64,000 bases of DNA from Taiwanofungus camphoratus (GCA_003999685.1 CP021220.1:2790001-2854000), one strand, 5' to 3'. Shown: positions 33,988-45,089, counted from the stretch's first letter. Numbers and translations: made by a program. The notes: generated by a model not told the origin, from the sequence alone.

Positions 33988-35260
33988 TGGATTCTCTAAG
34001 CGCTGCATCTACTCCAGGAACTATCAATTGCATATACCTTACTTTTGTATAATCAGTCCTATTCAACCTATCGTGGGCCGTTACAGGCGGTTGCTGTTGT
34101 ACCAATGCTCTGTCATTCGGTTTTTTGAACAACGTCGAAAGTCCTCCAATGCATCTACTTTGTACCAAGGTCCCTCATCCAACGGTCCGACGCGTCCCGA
34201 GAGCTCGCCTCACCTGTAAGGGGTGAATCCGCGCTACAGGCTGACGACGTAATCATAGTGGATTGGGATTGTCCTGATGATCCAGAAAATCCAAAAAAGT
34301 CAGTGGATCGATGATTCCATGTGTCACTAACTTGCGTTGACATGATCTCTCATAATAGGACACTTCGTAAGAAGTGGACAGCAGCTACGACAGTATCTGC
34401 TTTTGTATTTATCTCTCCTCTTTCCTCTTCAATGTGGCGCCGGCCGCAATTCAAATATCCCAAGCATTTCACATGTCGAGTTTTTCTTATAATTTCTATC
34501 TTCATCCTCGCCTAAATGGAAACCATTGCTTCACATCCCAGTGGGTTTGACTACGATCCCTGGTATCTTCTCAAGTGTCTACCACGAGAACACTGGGATT
34601 GGCGGTTTGCATTATGTCGCGCTCGGAATTGGTATGTATCGAGTCGAGTCTACATAAACAGCTATCGTTTCTTGACAATGTTTCTTACAGCATTGTATCT
34701 TGCGGTTCAAAGCAACTCTTGCCTCCTGGATCGCGTCTATATATACCACAATGACCGCAACGGCGGCGCCGAGCAGCCCGAATTCCGATTACGTGAGAGT
34801 CTGAAGAGTGTCATAAAGGAGAACACCCAACATAAATCATCTCTAGCAACCGTTGTACCTGGGACTATTTTTCTTCCTATTGGACTGATAATGGCAGGCT
34901 GGGGTGCCGAAAAAAAGGCGCCCTGGACTGTAGTAGATATAGTTGAGCGATCATCTCGGTTTTCTCCCCACGATATGCTTATCATGATTGCGTCGCAGGG
35001 CTTCGTGTTCATCGGTGCAAGAATGTTTCATGCGTTCCAGGGAGCGTAAACATGTTATCGATGCATCTACCAAATACTCTGCTCCAGGCCAGTTTTATCT
35101 CACATGGAGATGCCTTCTGCACTTTGACATCGTCCGTGTCCCGGGAACCGTTCTCTTTCAGCATTGGCGGTAGTGCCATGTCTCCGATCTCTAACTGCTT
35201 TCGGCTTTCCCCTATTTGCACCTGCAATGTGCGATGCGCTTGGGTATGGTGTGATTTGTA
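33988..35260 (+). pseudogene. Decayed tandem copy of the MFS transporter
   Basis: This region repeats the upstream MFS gene in order, with about 70% identity by eye. It has the N-terminal exon with VDWD...DDPENPK near 34258-34300 and the pre-TM1 and TM1 exon (LRKKWTAATTVSAFVFISP, near 34361). A direct jump then follows to the exon equivalent to 33024-33113 (GIGGLHYVALG near 34590), then GTIFLPIGLIMAGWGAEKKAPW near 34864 and weak C-terminal remnants up to about 35250. The middle of the gene (TM2 to TM6) is missing. In-frame stops occur in the first exon (TAA at 34218-34220 within the matching frame) and after TM1 (TAA at 34513-34515), so it cannot encode a transporter. Confidence 0.8.
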
Positions 35261-35755
35261 GACCGACCGTGGCGCACTGTGCTCACTCGATACTTGTCGC
35301 GTCTGCCTTTTCGCACATTCGGATGACATTATTGCTATAGTGATACTGTCCATTCTGGCTACATTCGTATACCCTCATCAGTCTCGTCCACTATTTATTC
35401 CTCCCGTGGCACTTCCGGGTGGTTGTTCTTCACCTGATACTTCACCGTACACATCCAATTCATTACGATACATTTTGGCTAGTTTCAGTCGGTATCAGTG
35501 CTAGCCCTCATTGTGACCAACGTATATCTTATCGTATCCGAGCCGTATGCAAAATTTGTTTCGCAGTCACCAGACCTCTCTCAAAGGTGATTTTTACTTC
35601 AACAGCAGTAGATTTGACAAACAGTAATTCCAAGATTTCATTGTCTGTTAAGCTATATTTCAGGCGAATACACTGTAATATTACAATTCTAAAACAGGCG
35701 TTAGATGGTTACAAAAACGAGCATCCATATTGATATGTCACCTTGGATTCCAGTC
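35261..35755. other. Intergenic, no gene seen
   Basis: The AT-richer spacer between the MFS pseudogene and the 3' end of the P450 gene. It presumably contains the P450 3' UTR on the minus strand. No motif or repeat recognised. Confidence 0.5.
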
Positions 35756-37975
35756 CTACAGCGATACTTTTTGTCGCCGCTCAATAAGTACAGGCAGTCT
35801 TGGTGTCAAGTAGACATGGTGGTCCTTCAAACCCCGTTCGTATACAGCAGGATCCCAGCCCTCAGGGAAGCGCAGCTCGAGCTCCTGCATCAAAAGAGAG
35901 ACTACCATCCGCATCTCCTGCATAGCCACATTCTTGCCTACGCAGTTAGCAGGGCCGAACGAGAACGGAACATAGGCCGCCATGTTGTGCACGAACGCCT
36001 CCCCCATTGGCAGCTTGATAGTTTCGTCTCCGGCGGCAATGAGCCATCGCTCTGGCCAGTAGTTGTTCGGCATTGGGGAGAAATTGCGAGGATCGCGTTG
36101 GACAGAGTGAAAATGGATGGACACGTTCGTCTCTTCGGGAATGTGACTGTATGCGAATTAGTTAGTATATCATCGCCACCTTCTAAAACACAAGATGCAC
36201 TATGGTCCTATGAATTTGCTTCCAGTACCCTTTACAGAGCCTCGCGGGCTTCCGCTGGGCGCAGGCGGAAACAGCCGCATCGCTTCATTGCTATAAGTTT
36301 AGTGCCCGAAAGTCATCAGGTAACAGGCATGAGTCTTTATTCAACCATACTCACATGACAGCATTCAGGTAAGGCATATCAGCATGGTGTTTCGTATCCA
36401 AGGCATTCTCTCCCGGAGGATAATATGCATCTACCTCAGCTTGTAGGCGCTTGTATGCCGCTGGGTGGCTGAGAAGGCACCAGAACATGCTCGTAAGAAC
36501 GCTTGCAGTGGTGTCGGATCCGGCCAGAACTGCCAGTTGTCCCTCCGCCACCACTTGAGCTAATGGAGGAGAGACTTCCTCGGCGCCATCCTCGTTATTC
36601 TGAGGGTATGCACATTCAGATTCAGATCTCGAGAGATTCTGTAGGGAATGACCTGCCAGATAGTAGAATAGGTCACGTGTAAGTGAACCATTCTTGACCC
36701 TAATTACTGCACGTCCCCCTGAGAACTTCCGCATTGCCTTCAAGTTCTCACAAAGCCCAGGAATGTTTTTGAAATACGGCGCCAGCCATGGAACATGTCC
36801 CAGGAAAAGAGACCAGCTGTATGAGCAGATAATCATTTGAGCCTCCGGAATTGATAGTTAAGAAAAGGGCGTACACTAGACCCTTCTCGAGATTGTGCCA
36901 GACATTGACTACATCACCGTCACATAGCATGCTGACACCGCCACCGAACCTGCAGTACATTGAGGCAAAATAAGCGTCATTCGGATATCTGTGGTATATG
37001 CTTACGCCATATCCATCATGAAGTCGAATCTATCATCAACTCATCCTATGAATATCTAACGGTAGGTATGGCTTAACAATGGATGACCCACGCGAAGTAA
37101 TTGAACCACGTTCCGAGATCAGTTTCGGATCGCTGCTCCACGAGTCGTTCAATAAGTTGCGTAGCTCGCTTTGCAATAAGTTCTTCGTACTCCTTGAGGG
37201 CAGCTGGATTGAAGGCACGAATCCACGGCTTGCGGCGGCGGGCATGTTCGTGGGGATTGCGCAAGGACATGAGAGACAAGATGGCAGGCTTCATAGAGCG
37301 ACCGGTCCAACCTAAAGAGGTGCCGAACATGATGTGACCGGAAAGGGAGAAATTGGGGGAAAAACTGACTCGGACCCTTGGGTAAGCCGTTACTGCCCAT
37401 TAGAGGAGCAATGGCGGAAGCATCGCGGATAGATAACTCGTTGGGACCTTCTTATTAAATCAGCTAGATCCGAGAGAGGGATGGCTGGGATCGAGCTGAG
37501 GAGCGTACCGATCCTAACAATATCGCCAAATCGCTCATGCAGATCATGAATGTGTAGATGTTGTCGGCCATGGAGAGCCAAGATTGCCATCCATAACTTG
37601 GATACCTTGTGAGAGGCTGGGCCAGGATACTGTGCAAGGGGATGCAAGGGGGACAAGCGATACGATACAGTGCACAGTGCGAGAGTGCCAAAGTATGCGG
37701 AAAAGCAAACAAAGAGTGCGCGGAGAAGCGTAAGGTGACGCAGAAAAGGTGCAACCAGTATCGCAGGGAGCACCACGAGGAAACAAACATGCGCGGAAAC
37801 TTGGGAGGGTTCGTAACGTTTGAAGATCACGTACACAAGCTGCAGAGTGGTCCCTGAGTGCGGATGTATATTTACTGAGAAGAGCTTTGCTCACTAAAGC
37901 AGTAGCGATCACTACAAGGAAAGTGTGCCCTATAGAGAGGAATGGAGTGGCAGGCGAGGATAAGAATGCCTGCAT
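35756..37975 (-). CDS. Cytochrome P450 monooxygenase, 9 exons, complete
   Basis: Minus-strand exons 37975-37895, 37839-37509, 37447-37370, 37311-37092, 37029-37006, 36949-36875, 36816-36355, 36290-36201 and 36146-35756 join in frame to 583 residues. An N-terminal hydrophobic anchor and two further hydrophobic stretches precede the proline-rich HPLAQYPGP hinge. A C-helix WTGRSMKP/ARRRKPWIRAF region, the I-helix AGSDTTAS (oxygen binding), the K-helix EAMR, the PERW motif and the heme loop FSFGPANCVGKNVA (Cys thiolate ligand) all follow. It is therefore an ER-bound monooxygenase that needs P450 reductase; the substrate is unknown. Every key residue is present. Exon 7 is long and could contain one more intron near 36610-36660. 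Its neighbour MFS transporter could export a product, but this is only inference from proximity. Confidence 0.88.
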
Positions 37976-38493
37976 GGCTGTATTGCAATTTGTGGGGTAA
38001 TGCGTTAATGCATCGCAAATTATATACCTGCTGGACTGAAGGTCGCCTACGGCCCCGCTCAGTATGCGCCAGGCGGTCGGAAGTAATCGCTGACCCAGTG
38101 ACCCAATGTGTTCCCAGCAAGACCTTATGCCGAGACTCGAACCGCAACGAGAATTCGAATCGTCTGCCCTGACTACAGCAAATGCTCACGTAGGAGTTCA
38201 TTGTGGCCGGTTTTCCCCCAAATTGGTTCGTGAGGCAGCCAGGGCCCCTTGGCAGAGGCTCCATCCGATCTCACCGCGGCTTCGGGCTTCGGGCTTCTTC
38301 CCGAGGGTTGCATCTGTGTAGCACAGAAAGGTCAACCCAAGTCCTGCTGTTCGGGTTACTGTCTGTGATGATAGCTTGGAAACGAGCCCAGTCGACGCTG
38401 GGTTTCCCTAGTAGAGGGCTTCATCAGTACCATCTTTGGAACTAGGTTTGAGGAGCTTGTGGGAGCAATGTCGCGGGCTTTTAGCGATGCCAA
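37976..38493. other. Intergenic region 5' of the P450, possible LINE 5' UTR at right
   Basis: The left part should hold the P450 promoter, though I see no clear TATA box on the minus strand. The right part from about 38450 leads into the LINE reading frame and may be its 5' untranslated region. No other feature recognised. Confidence 0.4.
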
Positions 38494-38760
38494 ATGTCAG
38501 TGGGACTTGCTATAGCACACAGCAAAAAGCTCGCAAGGGATCTGTCGTCCTGCCAGAATGATAGCCGCGTCGACGTGCGACTAGGTATGTTGATCCATCG
38601 AGATTTCCGCGTAGATATGAAGACGATAAAGTCCGACCATCCCCGTCTACCAGGCTGTCCTGCTCTGAGTTTCAACCGCTTCTCTGGTAGCTACCACCAA
38701 CAGCTGTCATTTTCCCACGCTCGGAAAAAAGCAGAAAAAAGGTGCTGCACACATAGAAAC

Positions 38761-40923
38761 ATGCCAAAAGACGAGGCCATTGGCCAACAAGGTCACAGAC
38801 CTAACCCGTACCCCAAAAAGGGGAACGAGAGTGTAAATAGTGTAATAGAAAAAGGGAGAGCGAGAAAGGAAGCTGATAACACAGTGACCACACCGAGCAC
38901 CCCGAAAAAACAGACAATAACCAAAAGACTGAGAGAGCGACTAACGAAAACACCCACAAAACATAGACAGGAAGGAACCATGGAAGGAATAATGCTAACA
39001 CGAGAGGAGGTGAACAAGTCCACGCCATCAAACCTCGAAAGAGACAATAGAAGTGTAGTATCATATGACGACCCACCTGACGCTGAGTTCAACACAGATA
39101 TATTCAATACTAATAGTGAAATAGATCATGAGATGGAGACGATAACAGATAACGATAAGAAGAAAACAAGAAAGGATATGATGAGAGATCTAGAAGAGGC
39201 GATAAAGGGGGTAACAGAGATACTGAGCCAAATGTCAAATCACGCTGAGTTCACCACAACTATCCTAGAGGGCGCAAAGATCATCACTCAGAGACTCACA
39301 CTAGGCACCGACAAACGCAACCAGACTGGAATCCAAAATGGACAAACCCATGGAGAGAACAAAACAACAAAGAACGCTAAAGACCAAGGAACGGACCACC
39401 TTGCACAGATAGCAACATCGCTTGCGAAGCTCACAACACGAATGGACCAGATAGAATCACAACTGGCATACTCAACGAGGGCAACCAACCAAGGGGACTC
39501 AACAAGCAGGAAAAGAGGAGAGGATAGGGATGAGGCAAGAGTAACAGAGATAAGCACATCAACAAGACCACCCCAGACAAAGACCATACCGTCAACCGTA
39601 ACTAACGTCCGAGCAGTCAGTAGACCAATAGTCCCAAAGGCGCGCAACCCAGCAACAGACATGAAAAAAGGCAAAACCCTACCGACTAACCCACTAGCAG
39701 CACACCACCCCTCCCACCTCATTGTAGAAATTCAGGATGGCGCACCCGAGGGAAAACGACCCAAAGAAGCGCAGACGGTCCAAGACATTAATGAACAACT
39801 GCAGAAGTACGAAGACAGTAAACACATACGGGTTGTAAACGTAAAGTACAACCCACAAAACAACTGCATTGTGTTTGTACAGGCTGACCAACAGGCAACC
39901 GAGCTGATCCCATTCGCTAATAGATTTACGGAACTAATAGCAGGAGACCGGGCGACGCGAGTCCGGGCAGATAGACCATGGTACAAGATACAGGTTAATG
40001 GCGTGAGTACATGGAACGAAAACACCAGTAACATACCAACACCAGAGGAAATCCACCAAGAACTCAAGGACAACAACCCAGACTATGCAAAAATGGAAAT
40101 CCTACAGCTCCCAAGATGGATGCGACACCCATCAGACCTAAAACAACTTTTCTATTCCTCAGTAGTCATTGCCCTGGCAAACCAAAAGGACGCAGAACAC
40201 CTGGTAAAGAGAATCAAAAATCTAGCCATAGCAGGCCGATTTGCAGAGGTAAAGAGATATGCAGACCGACCACCGGTACTCCAATGCAACAATTGCTGGT
40301 CCTTCGACCACTCAGGGGGAAGATGCAAAAACAAAACCATATGCAGGCTATGCGCAGGTGAGCATGCAGAGGCTGACCACGTTTGCCAGGAATGCACGGA
40401 AGAGCAGGGTGAAGACCCGATGGACCTAGACAAATGCAAACACGACTATACCTGCGCAGCGTGCAAAGGACCACACACGGCGAACTTCAGGAACTGCCCA
40501 GTCTGCTCACACAAGGTAGGCATGCCAAAGACGCAACCAACCAGACCACCCATGAACAATGGAATGACCACAGGAGCATGGAACATGGTTACTCGCAACC
40601 GACAACAACATGAGCAAAAGGAGAAGGAGAGCGAAAAGGCAACAGGAAGAGAAACAACAAGGTACAGACGCAACAGTAAGACCACTACTGATGCACGAAT
40701 GACACAGAACCGATTCCAAGAACTTGAAGACGAGATCCAAGCCAACGCACTACACTCACTTGACCTGAGATTCCCGGAGATCGACATGGCAAGGAAGATG
40801 AGTGCAATGGACGAGGCAGATGGGGAATTTGCAAAAGCAGTAGCAACGTTGGAGGCGGTCCGACAAACAGAAGCACCACGAACCCAACAATCGATGATCA
40901 CTGACGAGGAGACAATATGTTAG
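38761..40923 (+). CDS. LINE ORF1 protein (RNA-binding, Gag-like)
   Basis: 720 residues from the ATG at 38761; the frame is open upstream to 38494. The N-terminal half is highly charged and polar, with a probable coiled-coil region around 39140-39460. The C-terminal half has three zinc knuckles near 40283-40500: CNNCWSFDHSGGRC (CX2CX4HX4C), then CRLCAGEHAEADHVC and CAACKGPHTANFRNC (both CX2CX3HX6C). This triple pattern is characteristic of ORF1p of Tad1/Jockey-type LINEs, which coats the element RNA. The frame looks intact. The stop TAG (40921-40923) overlaps the ORF2 start. Confidence 0.85.
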   Translation: MPKDEAIGQQGHRPNPYPKKGNESVNSVIEKGRARKEADNTVTTPSTPKKQTITKRLRERLTKTPTKHRQEGTMEGIMLTREEVNKSTPSNLERDNRSVVSYDDPPDAEFNTDIFNTNSEIDHEMETITDNDKKKTRKDMMRDLEEAIKGVTEILSQMSNHAEFTTTILEGAKIITQRLTLGTDKRNQTGIQNGQTHGENKTTKNAKDQGTDHLAQIATSLAKLTTRMDQIESQLAYSTRATNQGDSTSRKRGEDRDEARVTEISTSTRPPQTKTIPSTVTNVRAVSRPIVPKARNPATDMKKGKTLPTNPLAAHHPSHLIVEIQDGAPEGKRPKEAQTVQDINEQLQKYEDSKHIRVVNVKYNPQNNCIVFVQADQQATELIPFANRFTELIAGDRATRVRADRPWYKIQVNGVSTWNENTSNIPTPEEIHQELKDNNPDYAKMEILQLPRWMRHPSDLKQLFYSSVVIALANQKDAEHLVKRIKNLAIAGRFAEVKRYADRPPVLQCNNCWSFDHSGGRCKNKTICRLCAGEHAEADHVCQECTEEQGEDPMDLDKCKHDYTCAACKGPHTANFRNCPVCSHKVGMPKTQPTRPPMNNGMTTGAWNMVTRNRQQHEQKEKESEKATGRETTRYRRNSKTTTDARMTQNRFQELEDEIQANALHSLDLRFPEIDMARKMSAMDEADGEFAKAVATLEAVRQTEAPRTQQSMITDEETIC

Positions 40924-41173
40924 AGATGACAAACACGAGACCAATATGAATCCTACAACTTAATGCCAACACCCAGAACCAGGCAATACACTCTCTTCTC
41001 AATGCAGCAGTAGGAGAGGAACGTTTTGACTTGATCCTGATAACTGAACCGTGGTGGGGGAACATCGGAGGGGGAAACCATGGACCAGTATCAGAAGCAA
41101 CAGTGGGCTGGACTCCTATAATACCAGTGTCGGCAGTTCCCGAAGGAAGACGACCAAGAGCCATGGCATACGT
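40917..41173 (+). pseudogene. LINE ORF2 N-terminus (endonuclease), truncated
   Basis: The ATG at 40917-40919 overlaps the ORF1 stop in the -1 frame, as expected for reinitiation. The frame contains ILQLNANTQNQAIHSLLNAA and LILITEPWWG, the first strands of an exonuclease-endonuclease-phosphatase domain including the catalytic ITEPW glutamate. A TGA at 40947-40949 interrupts it, and after 41173 the sequence switches to R repeat. Reverse transcriptase is absent. Confidence 0.75.
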
Positions 41174-41405
41174 TGATACGACCTAGGGGACCCTGGTACC
41201 TAGGGAGTGCTCCGCAACGTGGCTGGGGGTAGTGTGATAACTGTGAGGGTGTGAGGGTAGGAGCTACTACCTGTATGATACTGGGAAACCTGTATGTCTT
41301 GTTTTTGTAAGTGGGGGAGTAAGGGGTCAAGGGTCCTGCACAACAGGATCTTGTTCCTAAGTGCTATACTATCCCTAAGGCCTTGCGAGGCCCTCCGAAG
41401 TACGC
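41174..41405 (+). repeat. R repeat, truncated 5' fragment (copy 5a)
   Basis: The first 232 bases of the family, starting TGATACGACCTAGG. It is followed immediately by a second, complete copy starting with the same bases. Confidence 0.85.
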
Positions 41406-43011
41406 TGATACGACCTAGGGGACCCTGGTACCTAGGGAGTGCTCCGCAACGTGACTGGTGGTAGTGTGATAACTGTGAGGGTGTGAGGGCAGGAGCTACA
41501 ACCTGTATGATACCGGGAAACCTGTATGTCTTGTTTTTGTAAGTAGGGGAGTAAGGGGTCAAGGGTCCTGCACAACAGGATCTTGTTCCTAAGTGCTATA
41601 CTATCCCTAAGGCCTTGTGAGGCCCTCTGAAGTACGCGAAGTTCTTCGAGATTCTGCGAAGTCCTTCGAAGTTTTAGCTAAATTGCACGAGCTGACTCCG
41701 AGATGTTGCGAAGTCCTTTTAGCTAGAGTTAGCTAAAGGGCGTAAGGCTTAGAGGTTTGTTAGAGCGAGGTGGGCGAGGTTTGACTATCGTAGGAGACCT
41801 GTAGGAGAGATCGGAGAGTTCGAGGGCGTAGGGAGATGTACTATAGCCTGTAACTAAGGCTATGGGAGAGTCGTAGGGCTATTCGTAGGACGTGGGGATG
41901 ACGCAACGTGAGCCTAAGGGTATAACTAAGGCGGAGGCCCACCGGATAGGTGCTATAGGAGGTGCTGAAGGGTGCAAAGTCACGGCGACTTCGTGGTTCG
42001 TAGTGCGTAGTTCGGGAAGCGTAGACGTGGTTCGTAGATATATCGTGAGCGTAGACGTAGTTCAAAGGTACTGAAACGAAGCTGGGGTGGAGACTTAGGG
42101 ACCTTAGGACCGTTTCTAAGGTTGTACTCGCGGCGCTTTCCTGAGATCGGAGCTACAGGGGAACTGGTATTCCAAAGAGAGAAGCGTGCACTGAGGGGTC
42201 TCTCTCGTACATAGTAAACTACCTCTGACTAAATAGGGGAGCGTGAGGTGAACTAATCTTGCGCGAAGTGATCCTTACGAGTCCGAAATGTGTACTAAAA
42301 CGCATGGACTCCGAAGTGAACACGAGGGGGATAGGAACTAATTAGGAACTGAAACAGGGGAACTACGAATGGTAGAAAGGTGACCAACTTCATTCACGAG
42401 GGTGGGATGACTATCCGAGAGCAGCCATGCGCCGTGATCACCTATCTTAGCGGGCTAAGAGCGCACAAAGTTCTTAGCAGCGGGACTTGGCCTAATCAGG
42501 GCAGGAGGTGTCCTAACTGGGTGGAGGGTCATGTGGGTACGCCCTAGGATGACCTTATGGCATAGGCTCGAGACCCATGGGGGTGCACAAGGCTTCCTAA
42601 GTCCAGCTTCCGGAACTTCGGACCGTGTCGGAGCCTATCGGAGGTAACTGCAATCACAAGAGCTAGGAGAGACTTAGCCAAGACTTCTTAGCTAAGCCCG
42701 GGATGAGTGATGTAGTAGATAGGACCTAGATCCAATGGAACAGTATGGGAGGGCCGGCAGTGTCCGATAGTGGACTTAGCAGGAGTTAGGGACTTCGCGT
42801 CTAGCATTCAAAATCTCGTAGCACCTCGTGTGACTTTGCAAGACTTCGTAGGGTGTTAGAAGGGTTTAGGAAGGAGAGGGGGCGTTAGGAATATTATAGG
42901 AACCTACCCCTCCTGTCGTAGGCTGTAGGAGAGTCTTAGAGTGGTCGGTTGGGGGATTAGAAAGCTCCTAATAATCGCGATTCGGGGCCCAGGAGGCTAC
43001 GGGACTCATCA
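41406..43011 (+). repeat. R repeat copy 5b (complete)
   Basis: 1606 bp, very close to R4 throughout and ending GGGACTCATCA. It has no target duplication; the left flank is the truncated copy and the right flank a short stretch related to element D pol. The tandem layout suggests unequal recombination between R copies. Confidence 0.85.
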
Positions 43012-43047
43012 CCTCCTCCCTATTGAAATCCTGACTGTCCTCAGTCA
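43012..43047 (+). repeat. 36-bp relic matching element D pol
   Basis: CCTCCTCCCTATTGAAA and the bases after it match 46530-46565 inside the pol region of element D with four mismatches, all transitions. It begins exactly where R copy 5b ends. It is a small remnant of a D-type element or of a recombination joint. Confidence 0.5.
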
Positions 43048-43178
43048 GTGTGCGCGACCGTGGGAATTTGTAGCCTATCGCGTCTGATCTGCGAAGCGGG
43101 CGATATCCTGATAGAAGCTAATTGTGGGTGCCTCTTATCTTTTTCTCCTCCTCCCCTTTTGCCTTTCCCTTCCCCATC

Positions 43179-44556
43179 ATGTTCAACGATATGGACTCTG
43201 ATGGTGTTGGCCTAGCTCACAGCGATGTCCTGGCGCTTCTCGATTCTCATCCGGAGGGCGTAGCGGAGGTCGAAGATTACCTGCGGTGGGCGAGGAACTT
43301 AGGACGTCGTGTGGTACGTACCCTCCTCGATCGCTCGTTACATCGTCTTCACTGCGTTATAGGGTAACTGGCGGGTCCTGTCCCAGGCTTCGAACACTCC
43401 TGCTGATCCTACCTTAGAGGCCGCCATCGTCGAAGGTTTGACGGCGATCCTCCCTCTCGCGGACTCGTCGTGGATCTCGTGGGCCCGCACCGGCTTTCCT
43501 CAGTTCGCCGCTATGCTTCAAGAGCGAGACGCACAGCGCGAACTTGCCCGCGCGACCGAACGACTTCGTGTGGAGGCGGCCGAGCGCGCTGCGCTTGAAC
43601 GCGCTGCCCAACTTGCGGCTTTGTCTTCTGCGCCTTCGCCGGCTCCTAGTCGTACCTCATCGCGTACTCGTCGTCCCTCAGCTCGGGCCAAGGCAGCAGC
43701 TTCTACTCGCGCGGCTTCCCAGGCCAGCTCGATCATGGCCTCCATTTCTAGCGGCCAAGTCGGCGAACTCGCCTCGTCCACAAGTTCGGGTGTCTTCGTA
43801 GGGGTCCCTCCTGCTCAGGGGAAGGATGCTGCGAAGGTGAAGGCTCCTCCGACGCCCGAAGCCCTGGCTAACATGGCGAAGGCGGCGGAGCATAGGCGAA
43901 CCCATGCGAAGGTGAGTACGCTTCTTTTTCGTGACTGTTCGTGACTTATTATTGCCTTCCAGTGCGATCGCTGCAGTACCTACACCACAGACTTCGAGTG
44001 CGAACTCCCCGCGGGCGCCGTGAAGTGTGGTAAGTGCCTGCGAGAGTCACAGGGGTGTTATTGGGGCGGATTCTCCGTAGACGGTAAGGAGCGTGGCATG
44101 CGCATTTCGAAGCGTGGTAGGGCTTCTCGTGCCCTCGTTAGCGCATCATTGCTGATGTTAGGGCGTCCCTTAGCTGCGGGCCAACCTCCTCAGGTGTCCC
44201 CGCCTCGCGTCTGCGAGTCCAAGAAGGCGAAGTCGACCCCTGCGCCTACGATGTCGCTCGAGGCCTCGCTGGCCCTTAACGGCGCTGAATACTTGGACGG
44301 CCTTACCCCTGCGCATCAAGCCGTTGTCGAAGGCCTCTGGTATGACCGTGCGATGGCCGAGAGTCGCGCGATGCGTCTCGAAGACTACATCTTGGGGCTT
44401 TATCGCGCCGAAACCGCCCTAACCGGTCGTACGCCTGCGCCGCTCGACTTGAGCTCTCTCCCCCTTCCTCGCCGTCGCGTCACCGCCTCCTCTACTGATC
44501 CTGGTCCCTCCGGTGAGTCCGAGCAGGATGAGGAAGATGCAGAGGCCGAGGTTTAG
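43179..44556 (+). CDS. Zinc-cluster (Cys6-like) protein, 3 exons, function unknown
   Basis: Exons 43179-43313, 43363-43911 and 43963-44556 (donors GTACGT and GTGAGT, both phase 0) give 425 residues. The N-terminal part contains a short acidic region. A long Ala/Arg/Glu-rich predicted coiled coil follows (about residues 85-130) and then a Ser/Ala-rich linker. Exon 3 begins with a cysteine array: CDRC, then Cys after 8, Cys after 8, Cys after 2 and Cys after 6 residues. This resembles the Zn2-Cys6 binuclear cluster with a wider spacing. The tail is acidic. Its placement among retroelement debris, next to a D relic, makes an element-borne or repeated gene as likely as a host transcription factor. 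Confidence 0.6.
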
Positions 44557-45089
44557 AAGGTGGGGGGGTTCGTAGTTCGTCATCTTGCCCGTTCCGTATC
44601 TGTCGCACCAACGTGCTGTATTCTCTCTCGTTGCGCGTCCCTTTGCTAGGGACCTTTTCCAATATGTGTACAGTAGTCTGAATAAAGCGGACGCAAACGT
44701 CGTCCTTGTGAAAAGGTTCCTAAGTGCATGGAGTAACCAAACAACACAGCGAAGAATTAGAAGACTTAGGGGGATAAAATGCGCTCATTTAGGCTCAGTA
44801 AATCATCATGGCCTTGAAGGGCATAAGGCCCCTCGCGCAATCTTCGCTCCGCTCAGTGTTTTAGGAGCCTTTAGAACGATATCGCGACTTCGTGAGTTGA
44901 ATCACTATAGTAAAAAGTAGGAGATGTTGTAAGTAAAAATTCGTAGACATTCGGAACTTCGTAGCTGTCAAAACTGAGTGGGGGCTTGTTGGGGAAAGTA
45001 AAACATGACCAAACGATATGCGAAAAGTAAAATGGACGTAGCGTAATCTCAGCTAAAGTCGGGGTATCGTCAATTGCTCCTCTGATTCT
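44557..45089. other. 3' flank of element D, unassigned
   Basis: No gene is supported. On the minus strand this is downstream of the D pol stop, so it should hold the D 3' untranslated region and perhaps LTR sequence. With no second LTR in the window I cannot define it. The open frame at 44585-44920 shows no motif. Confidence 0.4.

Larger units (their letters stand above)
38494..41173 (+). mobile_element. LINE retrotransposon (Tad1-like), 3'-truncated by R repeats
   Basis: A non-LTR element on the + strand has an intact ORF1 and only the first about 85 codons of the ORF2 endonuclease before the R copy at 41174 begins. The order, the triple CCHC array and the ORF1/ORF2 overlap fit the Tad1 group of fungal LINEs. 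The 5' boundary is uncertain. No 3' end, tail or target duplication is available because the rest is missing. Confidence 0.8.

Noticed and set aside
39288-39722. Minus-strand hydrophobic frames opposite LINE ORF1
   Set aside because: The antisense of an A-rich coding frame gives Leu/Val/Ser-rich shadows, and no membrane-protein family is recognisable.
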